A DNA stretch of 64,000 bases from Paenibacillus sacheonensis (GCF_009909195.1 NZ_JAAAMU010000004.1:490526-554525), one strand, 5' to 3'. Shown: positions 35,115 to 43,670, counted from the stretch's first letter. A program made the numbers and translations. The notes: generated from the sequence alone by a model not told the origin.

Positions 35115-36203
35115 GCGGCGAACCTTTCTTTTGACCGTGTCGATCATGAGCAGCAATAAGGGCAATAGCGTCTGATTGAAAAAAGCCAAAAGGGGAAACG
35201 TAAAAACCAGGTAATTAAGCAGTTCAGCAGCGCTTGAAAAAATCCATACCGCGCCGATAATCGACAGCAGCGCGGTCGGAAGCACGATTTCCCGATAATG
35301 CTTCATGTCGAACAACTGGCTGATGCATAAGCACAGGATAAACAACGAGACCGAAACCTTCACGAAACAACCCAGCACCCACATCGATACGGCAATCGCT
35401 TCCAGCCGTTCGAAAGAGCCTTCGATGCCGATATATTGGACCACGCTTAAGAAGGAATACGTTAATTTGCCCGTCAGCGGACCGAGGACCATGATGGTCA
35501 GCGAAACGATGAACAGCGAAGAACAGGTGATGCCGAGCAGCGCAAGGAGCGATACCTTCCGGGCTTTCTGAGGTTTATTCATGTAGGGAAGAAGCCAACC
35601 TATGAGAAAGAGCTGATTCATGAAGCCGCCGGCGGGGCTGATCGCCGCTTGCAATACAGGGACAATCCCGCCGCCCAGGACCGGCTTGAGTTGCTGCGGA
35701 TTGGCGTCCAAGGCCGTAAGGATCAAGAGGGGGAGCAAGAAAACGAGAATCAGCAGCGTAAGAAACTCGTTGGTTCTCCCGATCACTTCGATGCCCGCGG
35801 CGGCAGCCAATCCGCATAAGATCATGAACGTGGCGTTAATGACGAGGGAAGGGCTCTTGGGAAGCAGAAGCGTCGAAATAAACCCCGTATGCTGCATCGT
35901 GATCGTCGATATCGATACGAACCAATAATAAATGTAATTGACCGCGACCAGCTTGCCCAGCCAGGTTCCGACGATTCTCGTGCTGTATTGGGTAATCGTT
36001 AATCCGGGATATCGATTGCCGAGCGCGATCATGACCCAAATCGTGATCAATCCTGTCGCTGCCGCGGGAATGATGGACATCCAGGCATTTTGTTTGCCGA
36101 ACATGACCATGATCGAGGGAACGGTTAGCATGTTCGTGGAAACGATGAAGGTAAACATTAAATAGCCCATTTGGGTACTGGTGATTTTCTCGGAAGTTTG
36201 CAT
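35103..36203 (-). CDS. spore germination permease, GerB (B-subunit) family, locus 2, inverted
   Basis: 366-residue, ten-helix germinant receptor permease. Seen: an N-terminal SEKITSTQMGYLMFTFIV, LGNRYPGLTITQYSTRIVG and GIVPVLQAAISPAGGFMNQL. ATG at 36203 has AAAGGAG upstream. Unusually, it lies on the opposite strand to the A, C and small genes of the locus and overlaps the last of them tail to tail by 12 bases, so expression from a separate promoter upstream of 36203 is needed. A local inversion within an ancestral A-B-C or A-C-D-B arrangement is the simplest explanation. The protein looks complete. Confidence 0.93.
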   Translation of the reverse strand: MQTSEKITSTQMGYLMFTFIVSTNMLTVPSIMVMFGKQNAWMSIIPAAATGLITIWVMIALGNRYPGLTITQYSTRIVGTWLGKLVAVNYIYYWFVSISTITMQHTGFISTLLLPKSPSLVINATFMILCGLAAAAGIEVIGRTNEFLTLLILVFLLPLLILTALDANPQQLKPVLGGGIVPVLQAAISPAGGFMNQLFLIGWLLPYMNKPQKARKVSLLALLGITCSSLFIVSLTIMVLGPLTGKLTYSFLSVVQYIGIEGSFERLEAIAVSMWVLGCFVKVSVSLFILCLCISQLFDMKHYREIVLPTALLSIIGAVWIFSSAAELLNYLVFTFPLLAFFNQTLLPLLLLMIDTVKRKVRRSLF

Positions 36204-36331
36204 GCTCGCGCACTCTCCTTTCTTCGCAGAGGTGTTTCAAGTATCGGCGGTTTGACAGCCAAATATACCCAGCCGTTGGAGTGCAAGCCCCTAACCTCCG
36301 AGTCCAATACGAATGAATAAGGAGCTCAAAC

Positions 36332-36661
36332 ATGACACGAATTTCGATGAAACCAAGTCTATTGACGTTCATTAACGTATTCACGGTCGAGCCTGCCAAT
36401 CAGGAACGTCTGGTCGAGCTGCTGACGCAAGTCACGAACGTATCGGTCCGCCATGCGCCGGGATTTATTTCCTGCGCCTTGCATCGAAGCCTTGACGGGA
36501 CCAAAGTAACCATGTACGCGCAATGGAGAAGCAAGGAAGATTACGAAGCGATGCGAGGCGACCCTCGGCCGCTGCCGTATCTTCAGGAAGCATTGACGAT
36601 CGCCAAGTTCGAGCCGTGCATGTATGAAGTCGTCGGAACCTTCGAACCTGCCGCCGAATAA
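36332..36661 (+). CDS. antibiotic biosynthesis monooxygenase (ABM) domain protein
   Basis: A 109-residue single-domain dimeric alpha/beta barrel related to quinone-forming monooxygenases and heme-degrading proteins. Seen: SLLTFINVFTVEPANQERLV and GFISCALHRSLDGTKVTMYA, QWRSKEDYEAM. Such proteins often act on quinols. AAGGAGC is 7 bases before the ATG. It ends 64 bases ahead of the TetR gene and close to its promoter, so it may belong to the same regulated group of oxidoreductases, but this is not shown. Confidence 0.88.
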   Translation: MTRISMKPSLLTFINVFTVEPANQERLVELLTQVTNVSVRHAPGFISCALHRSLDGTKVTMYAQWRSKEDYEAMRGDPRPLPYLQEALTIAKFEPCMYEVVGTFEPAAE

Positions 36662-36673
36662 TGCCGCAGCTAC

Positions 36674-36703
36674 TTGACATCCGTCTCCGGCTCGTACTAA
36701 TGT
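36674..36703 (+). promoter_or_regulatory. probable sigma-A promoter of the 36725 TetR gene
   Basis: TTGACA (36674-36679), 18-bp spacer, TAATGT (36698-36703). The dyad ACTAA-TG-TTAGT overlaps the -10 (36696-36707). Confidence 0.5.
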
Positions 36704-36724
36704 TAGTGCCAAGAGGTGGAGTTA

Positions 36725-37288
36725 ATGAGTAAACGGCAGGATATAATGGCGGCCACGCTCGACTTGATTCATGAAGAGGGGCTGCAGGCGGTTACGTTTT
36801 CCAAGATCTTCAAGCGGGCGAACGTAGGATCCGGCACGATCTACAACTATTTCGAAAATAAAGAAGAAATCGTAAATGCGCTCTATCGAGAGGCGCGGCT
36901 GTTAATGGGCGAGTACCTGTTGAAGGATTACAACCCGGAAGCAAGCTTGTATGAGCGTTTTAAATGCTTGCAGCTGAATAGGCTCCAGTTCGGCATTCAA
37001 TGTCCCAAGGAGTACTTGTTCATCGACGCGTTCTCCTTCTCGCCCTATATCTCGCCCGAATTGCGCAGCATGGACGATGCCCATCAATCGCGGGAAGTCG
37101 TGATCTCCCTGATCGTGGAGGGACAGAAGCAGGGAATCTTCAGGGAAATGGATTCCCATCTGTGCCATCAGCTCATTCACGGCATCATTTCTTCCATCCT
37201 GAAAGGTTACTACGTGCAGAAATATCCGCTCAACGAGCTCCAGATGCAGCAAATTCTAGAGGCATCATGGAAAACGATACTGGTGTAA
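36725..37288 (+). CDS. TetR/AcrR-family regulator
   Basis: 187 residues, with the N-terminal helix-turn-helix AATLDLIHEEGLQAVTFSKIF, KRANVGSGTIYNYFENKEEI, and a helical ligand domain. ATG 36725 follows AGAGG and TGGAG; the GTG 9 bases before has no site. Three TTGGAAT-N4-ATTCCAA-like dyads lie downstream, around the promoter of the SDR/MFS/aldehyde dehydrogenase genes, and are its likely targets. A terminator ends the gene. Its autoregulation, if any, would use another site. Confidence 0.9.
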   Translation: MSKRQDIMAATLDLIHEEGLQAVTFSKIFKRANVGSGTIYNYFENKEEIVNALYREARLLMGEYLLKDYNPEASLYERFKCLQLNRLQFGIQCPKEYLFIDAFSFSPYISPELRSMDDAHQSREVVISLIVEGQKQGIFREMDSHLCHQLIHGIISSILKGYYVQKYPLNELQMQQILEASWKTILV

Positions 37289-37325
37289 AACAGCCCTTTG
37301 GACGTTATGTCCGAAGGGCTGTTTT
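37287..37325 (+). terminator. rho-independent terminator
   Basis: AAAACAGCCCTTTGGAC / GTCCGAAGGGCTGTTTT around GTTAT (one mismatch), ending in TTTT. It ends the TetR gene. Confidence 0.85.
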
Positions 37326-37336
37326 GTGCGTATAGA

Positions 37337-37354
37337 TCGGAATTTTTATTCCAA
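37337..37354. promoter_or_regulatory. TetR-type operator 1 (TCGGAAT-N4-ATTCCAA)
   Basis: TCGGAAT-TTTT-ATTCCAA: 6 of 7 arm pairs match. It matches the two perfect sites at 37489 and 37550. Confidence 0.55.
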
Positions 37355-37488
37355 ATTCTCGTTATGCATCACGATATAATCAGAAACTTTTATCGAGTGG
37401 AAATTGATTAATTAAGGAAAAACGGCAAGTATTCGACGGTAATGGGTGCGTATATCATTAGTCAGCTAAAAAGATCGCAAATAAGAGG

Positions 37489-37506
37489 TTGGAATATACA
37501 TTCCAA
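37489..37506. promoter_or_regulatory. TetR-type operator 2 (TTGGAAT-N4-ATTCCAA)
   Basis: TTGGAAT-ATAC-ATTCCAA, perfect 7-bp arms, just upstream of the -35 box of the SDR promoter. Confidence 0.8.
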
Positions 37507-37513
37507 AAAAGTC

Positions 37514-37542
37514 TTGACGATAAGCCGTAAAGGATCTATACT
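37514..37542 (+). promoter_or_regulatory. sigma-A promoter of the SDR-MFS operon
   Basis: TTGACG (37514-37519), 17-bp spacer, TATACT (37537-37542). It is bracketed by operators at 37489-37506 and 37550-37567, a layout suited to looping or double-occupancy repression. Confidence 0.8.
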
Positions 37543-37549
37543 GACGTTG

Positions 37550-37567
37550 TTGGAATAAACATTCCAA
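37550..37567. promoter_or_regulatory. TetR-type operator 3 (TTGGAAT-N4-ATTCCAA)
   Basis: TTGGAAT-AAAC-ATTCCAA, perfect 7-bp arms, at the predicted transcription start of the SDR operon. Confidence 0.8.
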
Positions 37568-37595
37568 ACTAAAGGCGTACAAGGAGGACAACTAG

Positions 37596-38474
37596 ATGAC
37601 GAAAGTTTGGCTGATTACGGGAAGCTCCAGAGGATTTGGCCGCAGTCTTGCGGAAGCGGTGCTCGCCAAGGGCGATCGGCTTGTCGCAACGGCGCGCAGA
37701 ACGGAACAGATCGCCGATCTCGCGGAACGATACGGAGACCAAGTCCATATCTTTCCGTTAGACGTAACAAGCTTCGATCAGGCGGACGCTGCCGTGAAAG
37801 CCGCGTTCGATCATTTTGGACGTTTGGACGTCCTTGTGAATAACGCCGGTTACGGCAATGTCTCTTCGATCGAGGAGACGACGATGGAAGATTTCCGCGC
37901 GCAAGCGGAGACGAACCTCTGGGGCGTCGTGAACGTGACGAAAGCCGCGCTGCCGCTCCTGAGAGAACAGGGCCATGGGCACATCGTTCAATTCTCCTCC
38001 ATCGGCGGACGTACGGGCGCTCCGGGACTTGGACCGTACCAGATGGCGAAATGGGCAGTGGAAGGCTTCTCCGAGGTATTGTCCAAAGAAGTGGCCCCGC
38101 TTGGCTTGAAGGTGACGTTGATCGAACCGGGCGGATTCCGAACGGATTGGGCAGGCTCGTCCATGCAGCATGTCGAGCCTCGCGACGAGTACAAAGACAC
38201 GGTCGGCGGTCTGCTGAAGCATCTGCGCGACGTGACCGGCAAGGAAAACGGCGATCCGGAAAAAGCCGCGCAAGCGATTATCGCGATCGTGAACGAGGAG
38301 AATCCGCCGCTTCGCCTGCTCCTCGGCAGCGATGCGGTCGCGATCGCGAACGCGGTGGACGCCGGCAAGCTGGCAGAAACGAAGCGCTGGGAGAAGCTGA
38401 GCCTGTCGACCGACTTTAAGGCCAAGGAATTGGACTCGGCCGTAACGCGCATGTACGACGAGATGGGCGACTAA
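37596..38474 (+). CDS. SDR-family oxidoreductase, long form
   Basis: NAD(P)-dependent short-chain dehydrogenase of 292 residues. Seen: VWLITGSSRGFGRSLAEAVL (cofactor loop), NNAGYGN, catalytic Ser in VQFSSIGGRTG and YQMAK as the Tyr/Lys pair, and EPGGFRTDW. The C-terminal extension beyond ~250 residues is as in the aldo-type SDR group. AAGGAGG precedes the ATG. First gene of an operon with an MFS transporter 29 bases downstream, controlled by the palindromes described above. All catalytic residues are intact, unlike the SDR at 27823. Confidence 0.93.
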   Translation: MTKVWLITGSSRGFGRSLAEAVLAKGDRLVATARRTEQIADLAERYGDQVHIFPLDVTSFDQADAAVKAAFDHFGRLDVLVNNAGYGNVSSIEETTMEDFRAQAETNLWGVVNVTKAALPLLREQGHGHIVQFSSIGGRTGAPGLGPYQMAKWAVEGFSEVLSKEVAPLGLKVTLIEPGGFRTDWAGSSMQHVEPRDEYKDTVGGLLKHLRDVTGKENGDPEKAAQAIIAIVNEENPPLRLLLGSDAVAIANAVDAGKLAETKRWEKLSLSTDFKAKELDSAVTRMYDEMGD

Positions 38475-38503
38475 TCGAAGCAGAACAGAGAGGAGCAGCC
38501 GCA

Positions 38504-39673
38504 TTGAACAGAAGCGCCAAGATTTCGTTATTATCGTTGGCGATTACGACTACCTTCGGCACCATGATGGCCGCGCCTGCCGTAAAACCGCTTGCCGTTG
38601 CTTTTCCGGATACAAGCGCACTGCTCGTATCGTGGGTCGTCACGCTTTCTTCGTTATTTATTTTGCCGACGTTGTTCATAGCGGGCCGACTCGGCAGGCG
38701 ATTCCCGCGGAAGAACATCCTGCTGGCCGGCTTGCTGTTGTATACCTTCGGCGGCGTCGGCCCGGCATTCATGCATTCCTTTACGATGATACTGGCGTGC
38801 AGGGCGATCTTGGGTCTAAGCATCGGATTGATCTCGCCAACGTTCAACACGCTGATCGCCGAGAGTTTTCAAGGCGAAGCGCGGTTGCGGATGAACGGCT
38901 TGCAGACTTCCATAAACGGGATCGGAGGGGCGATATTCCTGTGTATCGGCGGCATAATCGCCTCGATGGGGTGGAGAGAGGTATTTCTCACGTATTTTTA
39001 CGCGATTGGGTTAATCGTCCTGACGCTCCTGTTTCTTCCCAAGTTCCCGCCTGTTCCGAGGGAGCCGGGTGCGGGAGTTACGGTTCGACTGCCGAAGTTC
39101 TTCTACGCCGTTGCGATTGCGGGCGGCATCCATGCGATGTTGTTCAGCTTGATTCCGGCGAATCTCTCGTTGTTCCTGGCTGGCAACGGAATCGGCAATG
39201 TCGCTTCGACCGGATATTTGACCGCCTTCGCACTGATAGGCGTATGTATCGGAGGACTCGCGATATCGCGGTTGATCGGCGCATTCGGGAAGCGGCTCGT
39301 GCCGCTCGATCTGATCGTCATGGCAGGCGGTTTCCTGCTCGTCAGTCAAGCGCATGCGGTGTGGACGGTCGCGGCGGGCGTATTCTTGATCGGATTGGCG
39401 GAGGGCATGCTGTTCCCGCTGTCCTTCATGAAGACGGCGGAGGTCGTGCCGAGAGGCGGCTTGCCGACGGGAATCTCGCTGCTGCTCGCATCCGTGTATG
39501 CGTGTCAATTCCTTAGCCCGTTGTTCGTGAGAGGGGTCGAAGCGCTGCTCGGCACGGAGTCCGCTCGCGGCGTATTCCTGCTGGCGGCTCTCGGGCTGAC
39601 GGCGGCGGCGATCGCGTTTGTGCCTTTTGTACGAAACCGGAGACAGCCGGCGGAGCGTATGGTTCAACTGTAA
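38504..39673 (+). CDS. MFS transporter (12-TM, DHA1-like)
   Basis: A 389-residue permease with about 12 membrane segments. Seen: ISLLSLAITTTFGTMMAAPAV in TM1, FIAGRLGRRFPRKNILLAG (motif A in loop 2-3) and RAILGLSIGLISPTFNTLIA. Start is TTG 38504 behind GAGGAGC. Part of the TetR-controlled operon with the SDR; likely exports the inducing compound or a derived product. No partner subunit is needed. Substrate is unknown. Confidence 0.9.
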   Translation: MNRSAKISLLSLAITTTFGTMMAAPAVKPLAVAFPDTSALLVSWVVTLSSLFILPTLFIAGRLGRRFPRKNILLAGLLLYTFGGVGPAFMHSFTMILACRAILGLSIGLISPTFNTLIAESFQGEARLRMNGLQTSINGIGGAIFLCIGGIIASMGWREVFLTYFYAIGLIVLTLLFLPKFPPVPREPGAGVTVRLPKFFYAVAIAGGIHAMLFSLIPANLSLFLAGNGIGNVASTGYLTAFALIGVCIGGLAISRLIGAFGKRLVPLDLIVMAGGFLLVSQAHAVWTVAAGVFLIGLAEGMLFPLSFMKTAEVVPRGGLPTGISLLLASVYACQFLSPLFVRGVEALLGTESARGVFLLAALGLTAAAIAFVPFVRNRRQPAERMVQL

Positions 39674-39795
39674 GAAAATAGTCGGTTATCCGTAAATGAT
39701 GAAAAAATGAAGCTGTAAAAACAGGCTGAGTCTATCCATAAAATGATTAAACAATAAAGCTAGGCATACAAAAATAAACGTAGGCGGTGTTAGGA

Positions 39796-41226
39796 ATGAA
39801 GTACATCGATCACATCTATATGAACGGGCATTTCGTTGCCCCGCGGGGCACGGACCGTCAGGAACTAATTGATCCTTCTACGCGCGAAATCATCGGTAGC
39901 GCGGCACTCGGAAACGAAGAGGATGCCAAGCTTGCCATCGCGGCGGCGAAATCCGCCTTCGCGTCCTTCTCGAAAACAAACGCGGAGGAAAGAGCCGCTA
40001 TGCTGCAGCGTCTGAACGATGCCGTGCTGGAACGGATCGAAGATTTAGCCGAAGCCAACATTCTCGAATACGGCGCACCGCGAATGGCGGCCGTCGGCCG
40101 CGTGAAGCTGGCTGCGGCGAACTTTCTCGACAGCAAGGAAGCGCTGGAGCAATTCGAGTTCGTCCGCTATATCGGCAAAGCCAAAGTGGTATCCGAGCCG
40201 GTAGGCGTTATCGGTATTATCACGCCGTGGAACGCAAGCTATTCGCAAATTACCGCCAAGCTGGGCGCGGCGATCGCGGCCGGAAGCACGGTCGTCATCA
40301 AGCCGAGCGAATTAAGCGCCCTGCAGACCCAGCTGCTCACGGAATGCTTCGATGCAGCGGGCATTCCGGCCGGCGTCATCAACGTCGTAAATGGCCTAGG
40401 GGCAACGGTTGGCGCCGAACTGACACGCAATCCGGACGTCGCGATGATCAACTTCACCGGTTCGACGCGGGTCGGCAAAGAAATCCGCAGAGCTTCGATC
40501 GATACGATGAAGCGGGTAACGCTGGAGCTCGGCGGCAAGTCCCCGAATATCATCCTGGACGATGCCGATTTCGCCAAAGCCATTCCGGCAGCCGTCCGAT
40601 CCTGCTACTTGAATAACGGGCAAGCCTGCGTAGCCGGCACCCGATTGTTCGTTCCGGAGCATCGGCTCGAAGAGGTGAAGAAGCTGGCCCGCGAAGCGGT
40701 GGAAGCGTTGAAGGTCGGCCTCCCATCCGAAGCCGATACGGTGCTGGGTCCGATCGTCACGGAGAAGCAATACGATCAAGTGCAGCATTATATTAGAGCC
40801 GGCATTCGGGAAGGCGCGGAGCTGGTCGTCGGCGGGGAAGGCCACCCTGCCGGGCTGGAGCAGGGGAACTTCGTAAGACCGACGGTATTCGCCCACGTCA
40901 CCGAAGACATGACGATCGCGAAGGAAGAAATCTTCGGGCCGGTACTCTCGATACTGACCTATACGACGGAGGAAGAGGCCGTAACCATGGCCAATAATAC
41001 GGATTACGGCTTAGGTGCCTATATCAGCACGACCAACCTGGAGAAGGCAAGCGAGCTGGCATCCCGCATTCAAGCCGGCGTCGTGCTCATCAATGGCGCG
41101 GGCTTCGAGATGAAAGCGCCGTTCGGCGGCTTCAAGCATTCCGGCATCGGCCGCGAGTACGGCATTTACGGGCTGGAGGACTGCCTGGAGACCAAGACGA
41201 TTACGGGTTTCGATTTGTTGATGTAA
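39796..41226 (+). CDS. aldehyde dehydrogenase family protein
   Basis: Oxidises an aldehyde to the acid with NAD(P). 476 residues. The active-site Glu244 lies in LELGGKSPN and the catalytic Cys278 in NNGQACVAGTRLF; the oxyanion Asn is in IGIITPWNASYSQI, and EEIFGPVLSILTY is the usual late motif. ATG 39796 follows AGGCGG at 8 bases; the in-frame GTG 39787 is inside that site. Separated from the MFS gene by 120 A-rich bases, so it may use its own promoter but probably shares the function of the module (aldehyde clearance). A terminator follows, and then the repeat island. Confidence 0.95.
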   Translation: MKYIDHIYMNGHFVAPRGTDRQELIDPSTREIIGSAALGNEEDAKLAIAAAKSAFASFSKTNAEERAAMLQRLNDAVLERIEDLAEANILEYGAPRMAAVGRVKLAAANFLDSKEALEQFEFVRYIGKAKVVSEPVGVIGIITPWNASYSQITAKLGAAIAAGSTVVIKPSELSALQTQLLTECFDAAGIPAGVINVVNGLGATVGAELTRNPDVAMINFTGSTRVGKEIRRASIDTMKRVTLELGGKSPNIILDDADFAKAIPAAVRSCYLNNGQACVAGTRLFVPEHRLEEVKKLAREAVEALKVGLPSEADTVLGPIVTEKQYDQVQHYIRAGIREGAELVVGGEGHPAGLEQGNFVRPTVFAHVTEDMTIAKEEIFGPVLSILTYTTEEEAVTMANNTDYGLGAYISTTNLEKASELASRIQAGVVLINGAGFEMKAPFGGFKHSGIGREYGIYGLEDCLETKTITGFDLLM

Positions 41227-41280
41227 GCTCTGACCGAGCCGAGGCCGTGAACCTACGTGAACGACAAAAAAAACAGGCAC

Positions 41281-41348
41281 CGGGGTAGCAATGGCTCCGG
41301 CGTCACCGATTGACGCCACCGATTGACGTCACCGATTGACGTCACCGA
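41281..41348. repeat. short tandem repeats of GACGTCACCGATT type
   Basis: Four or five degenerate copies of a ~14-bp unit (GATTGACGTCACC) lie between the aldehyde dehydrogenase stop and its terminator. Confidence 0.6.
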
Positions 41349-41363
41349 ATGAAGTCACCGATT

Positions 41364-41410
41364 GAAGAGAACCCCGCGTTTTTCCAAAACGGCGGGTTTC
41401 TCTTTTTTTT
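41364..41410 (+). terminator. rho-independent terminator
   Basis: AGAGAACCCCGC and GCGGGTTTCTCT pair imperfectly around a T/A-rich inner section (TTTTTCCAAAA), ending in eight T. Confidence 0.85.
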
Positions 41411-41450
41411 GTTTGAAGCTCGATCTCGGGGCATTGGCGGACGACGTCTG

Positions 41451-41550
41451 ACGCCGAACACCGAACGTCGAATACCAAACGCCGAACACCGAACGTCGAA
41501 TACCAAACGCCGAATGCCAAGCGCCGAACGCCGAACGCCAAACGACAACG
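41451..41550. repeat. C/A-rich tandem repeats preceding fold-back element A
   Basis: Two perfect 28-bp units (41451-41478, 41479-41506; each beginning ACGCCGAACACC) followed by degenerate CGCCGAACGCCAAA copies to about 41550. The same kind of sequence, in a more regular form, precedes element B at 43741. No spacer-like unique sequences, so not CRISPR. Confidence 0.85.
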
Positions 41551-41559
41551 GTGTAATGC

Positions 41560-41757
41560 CTAACGCTTGTCAGTGACGCTATTCCCCAAAAAATACGGCT
41601 AAAAAAACGCTAACGCTTCTCATAGACGTTATTAGGTGTTTAGAGGCTGATTTGCATAAGGAAATCTCGAAATAAGCCTCCTGGCAGGCGTTAGCGTTTT
41701 AGAATGGGCATTTTGAGCCGATTAACCGTCTGGGCAACCGTTAGACGCAAGGTGTGC
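41560..41757. repeat. ~198-bp fold-back repeat element, copy A
   Basis: Nearly identical over long stretches to copy B at 44104-44302 (for example, the 20 bases CTCGAAATAAGCCTCCTGGC and AATGGGCATTTTGAGCCGAT). The ends are imperfect inverted repeats: CTAACGCTTGTC at the left, CTAACGGTTGCC read back from the right. Inside, AACGCTAACGC faces GCGTTAGCGTT, and a GATTTGC/GGAAATC hairpin lies at the centre. No coding frame. Could be a MITE-like mobile repeat or a structured RNA gene; neither is proven. Confidence 0.8.
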
Positions 41758-42057
41758 ACGTTCGTTCCCGCAAGCAGGATTGTCGTTAGCCGACTGCATC
41801 AGCAATCAGCAGATTAGCCCCTGTCGATACTCGGTGCATCAAGTTGAACGGTACGGTTCGCAATACGCGGAAGCAGCTGATGGTTGTCGTCACGTGTAAG
41901 GCAGCTGCATTCTCCTATCACGCGAAGAACGGTTATCGGACTAGTTCAAAGGCAACCGCCGTTTCGAACGCCGGATTCCTCCCATATGCTGATTTATAGC
42001 GTGATCGCGCTATGGATTCATGTAACATCAGGTAATCTATTAAAGGAGGCTCTACAA

Positions 42058-42525
42058 ATGGGTAAATTTCTGGACATGAGAGTTTCCGAGAACTCTAACG
42101 TATACGGTTTCCCCGCCACGCCGGTCACGTCAACGCCGGCACTTGTCGGAGTGATCGGACTTCAGACGCAAAACATTGCCGGAACGGGCACGAACGGCTT
42201 GATCGTTAATCTTGCGGGTACCGTTGGCGTCGACACCAGTTCCGGAGACGGAGGTACGTTTATTGTGAATATCCAGCGCGGCGCGACGACCGTGTACGGC
42301 GGAGGAGACATCATCTATACGGCCGAAGTTACGGCCGCAGGCTTCGCTCCGGCTAATTTGATCTCGTTCAACGCCGTTGATTTGAACGCGCCGGCATTGC
42401 TGGAAACACAATACACGATGTTCTTCAGCGCGACGTATTCGTCGCCGACACCGCCGAACTTGGACAGGGTGGGGCCCGAGTGTTTTACCGGAATCGCGAT
42501 GGACGGCTCGGTATCTCCCTCTTGA
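42058..42525 (+). CDS. unrecognised beta-rich protein, paralogue of the 2956 gene
   Basis: 155 residues, no signal peptide, rich in Gly, Ala, Thr, Val; beta-strand pattern throughout. It shares FLDMRVS, IGLQ, VNLAGTVGVD, VNIQRGA and ISFNAVDLNAPALLETQ-type segments with the protein at 2956, in the same order and spacing, so the two are paralogues. A glycosyltransferase gene begins 22 bases downstream. A short protein next to a glycosyltransferase suggests a glycosylated spore-coat or exosporium component; this is inference. AAAGGAGG lies 8 bases before ATG 42058. It is flanked by the two repeat islands, each beginning with a terminator. Confidence 0.72.
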   Translation: MGKFLDMRVSENSNVYGFPATPVTSTPALVGVIGLQTQNIAGTGTNGLIVNLAGTVGVDTSSGDGGTFIVNIQRGATTVYGGGDIIYTAEVTAAGFAPANLISFNAVDLNAPALLETQYTMFFSATYSSPTPPNLDRVGPECFTGIAMDGSVSPS

Positions 42526-42547
42526 TTAAACTGGACGGTTGGTTCCG

Positions 42548-43642
42548 TTGATCACGATCAGCCTCTGTATGATTGTCAAGAACGAAGCGCATACCCTCGC
42601 GAAATGCCTGGACAGCGCGGCTTCCCTAGTAGACGAGATCGTCATCGTCGATACGGGATCTACGGATCGGACCAAAGCGATAGCCCGGCAATACACGCGG
42701 CGGATTTATGATTTTAGTTGGATCGACGATTTCGCCGCGGCGCGAAACGTTTCCTTCAGCCATGCGAGGATGGATTATATTTTATGGCTGGATGCCGATG
42801 ATCAATTATCCGCCGACGCGCAAGACAAGCTCCGTCATATCAAACGGACGCTGCCCGGCGAAGTGGATTCCGTTGCCATGGACTACCACTTATCCTTCGA
42901 CCGTTGGGGAAACCCGACCGCCAGCTGTCGCCGGAACCGGCTGGTCAAACGGAGCAATCGCGACCTATGGATCGGAGCCGTTCATGAATATTTGGAGCTC
43001 GGCCCGCACGCTCGAATCCTGATTAGCGATATCGCGATCTCACACGTCAAGAACAAGCCGCTGACGGATCGCAATTTATTGATCTATAACCAATTAATTG
43101 ATCGAGGCGTCGCGCTTCCGCCTCGCGACATGTTGTTGTACGGCAACGAACTCCTGTTGAACGGTCATTACGAACAAGCAGTCGAGTACTATCTTCGATT
43201 GCTGGACGACGAGCGGGCATTGCCCGAAGAAAAAATATCGGCCTGCGGACAATTAGCCTTATGCGCGCATTATCGAGGCGATCTCAAGTCGCAAATGCGC
43301 TACCTTCTCCGATCGTTCGCGCATGGCCTCCCTAACGCCGAGACATGCTGCAGAATCGGTAACCTGTTTTTCGATGAGCAACGATGGGAATTAGCGGCCT
43401 ATTGGTTCATGACCGCCTTGGGGCTGGAGAAGCCGGTGCATGCATGGGGCATCGTCTGCCCGCCATACGCGACGTGGATTCCGCATCTGCAGCTCGCGAT
43501 CTGCATGGGCAAGTTGGGTATGATCGAACGAGCCTACGGGCACAACGAGCAGGCGCGCGCCTATCTGCCGGAAGATTCGGCAATTCTCCACAACAAAAGG
43601 CTGTTGGAAGGCCTCTTGCAGCCGCGTCATTTATCCCCGTAA
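42548..43642 (+). CDS. family 2 glycosyltransferase with TPR-like C-terminal region
   Basis: Transfers a sugar from a nucleotide donor. 364 residues: GT-A domain at ~1-210 with ISLCMIVKNEAHTLAKCL, VIVDTGSTDRTKAI and the metal motif LWLDADDQL (DxD-type), and a helical repeat C-terminal half (EQAVEYYLRLLDDE; NLFFDEQRWELAAYWFM) as in SunS-like protein glycosyltransferases. No membrane segment. Start is a TTG at 42548 in this reading (LITISLCMIVKNE is the family's normal opening); TTG 42539 is the alternative. Its ribosome site (GGACGG) is weak, so coupling to the 42058 gene is likely. A plausible modifier of that protein, or of another surface protein. Confidence 0.87.
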   Translation: MITISLCMIVKNEAHTLAKCLDSAASLVDEIVIVDTGSTDRTKAIARQYTRRIYDFSWIDDFAAARNVSFSHARMDYILWLDADDQLSADAQDKLRHIKRTLPGEVDSVAMDYHLSFDRWGNPTASCRRNRLVKRSNRDLWIGAVHEYLELGPHARILISDIAISHVKNKPLTDRNLLIYNQLIDRGVALPPRDMLLYGNELLLNGHYEQAVEYYLRLLDDERALPEEKISACGQLALCAHYRGDLKSQMRYLLRSFAHGLPNAETCCRIGNLFFDEQRWELAAYWFMTALGLEKPVHAWGIVCPPYATWIPHLQLAICMGKLGMIERAYGHNEQARAYLPEDSAILHNKRLLEGLLQPRHLSP

Positions 43643-43670
43643 ACCACCGTTGACCATTTCAAGAAGAATG

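Noticed and set aside
41451..41550. CRISPR-like regular repeats
   Set aside because: The 28-bp units are directly adjacent with no unique spacers, and there are no cas genes in the window.
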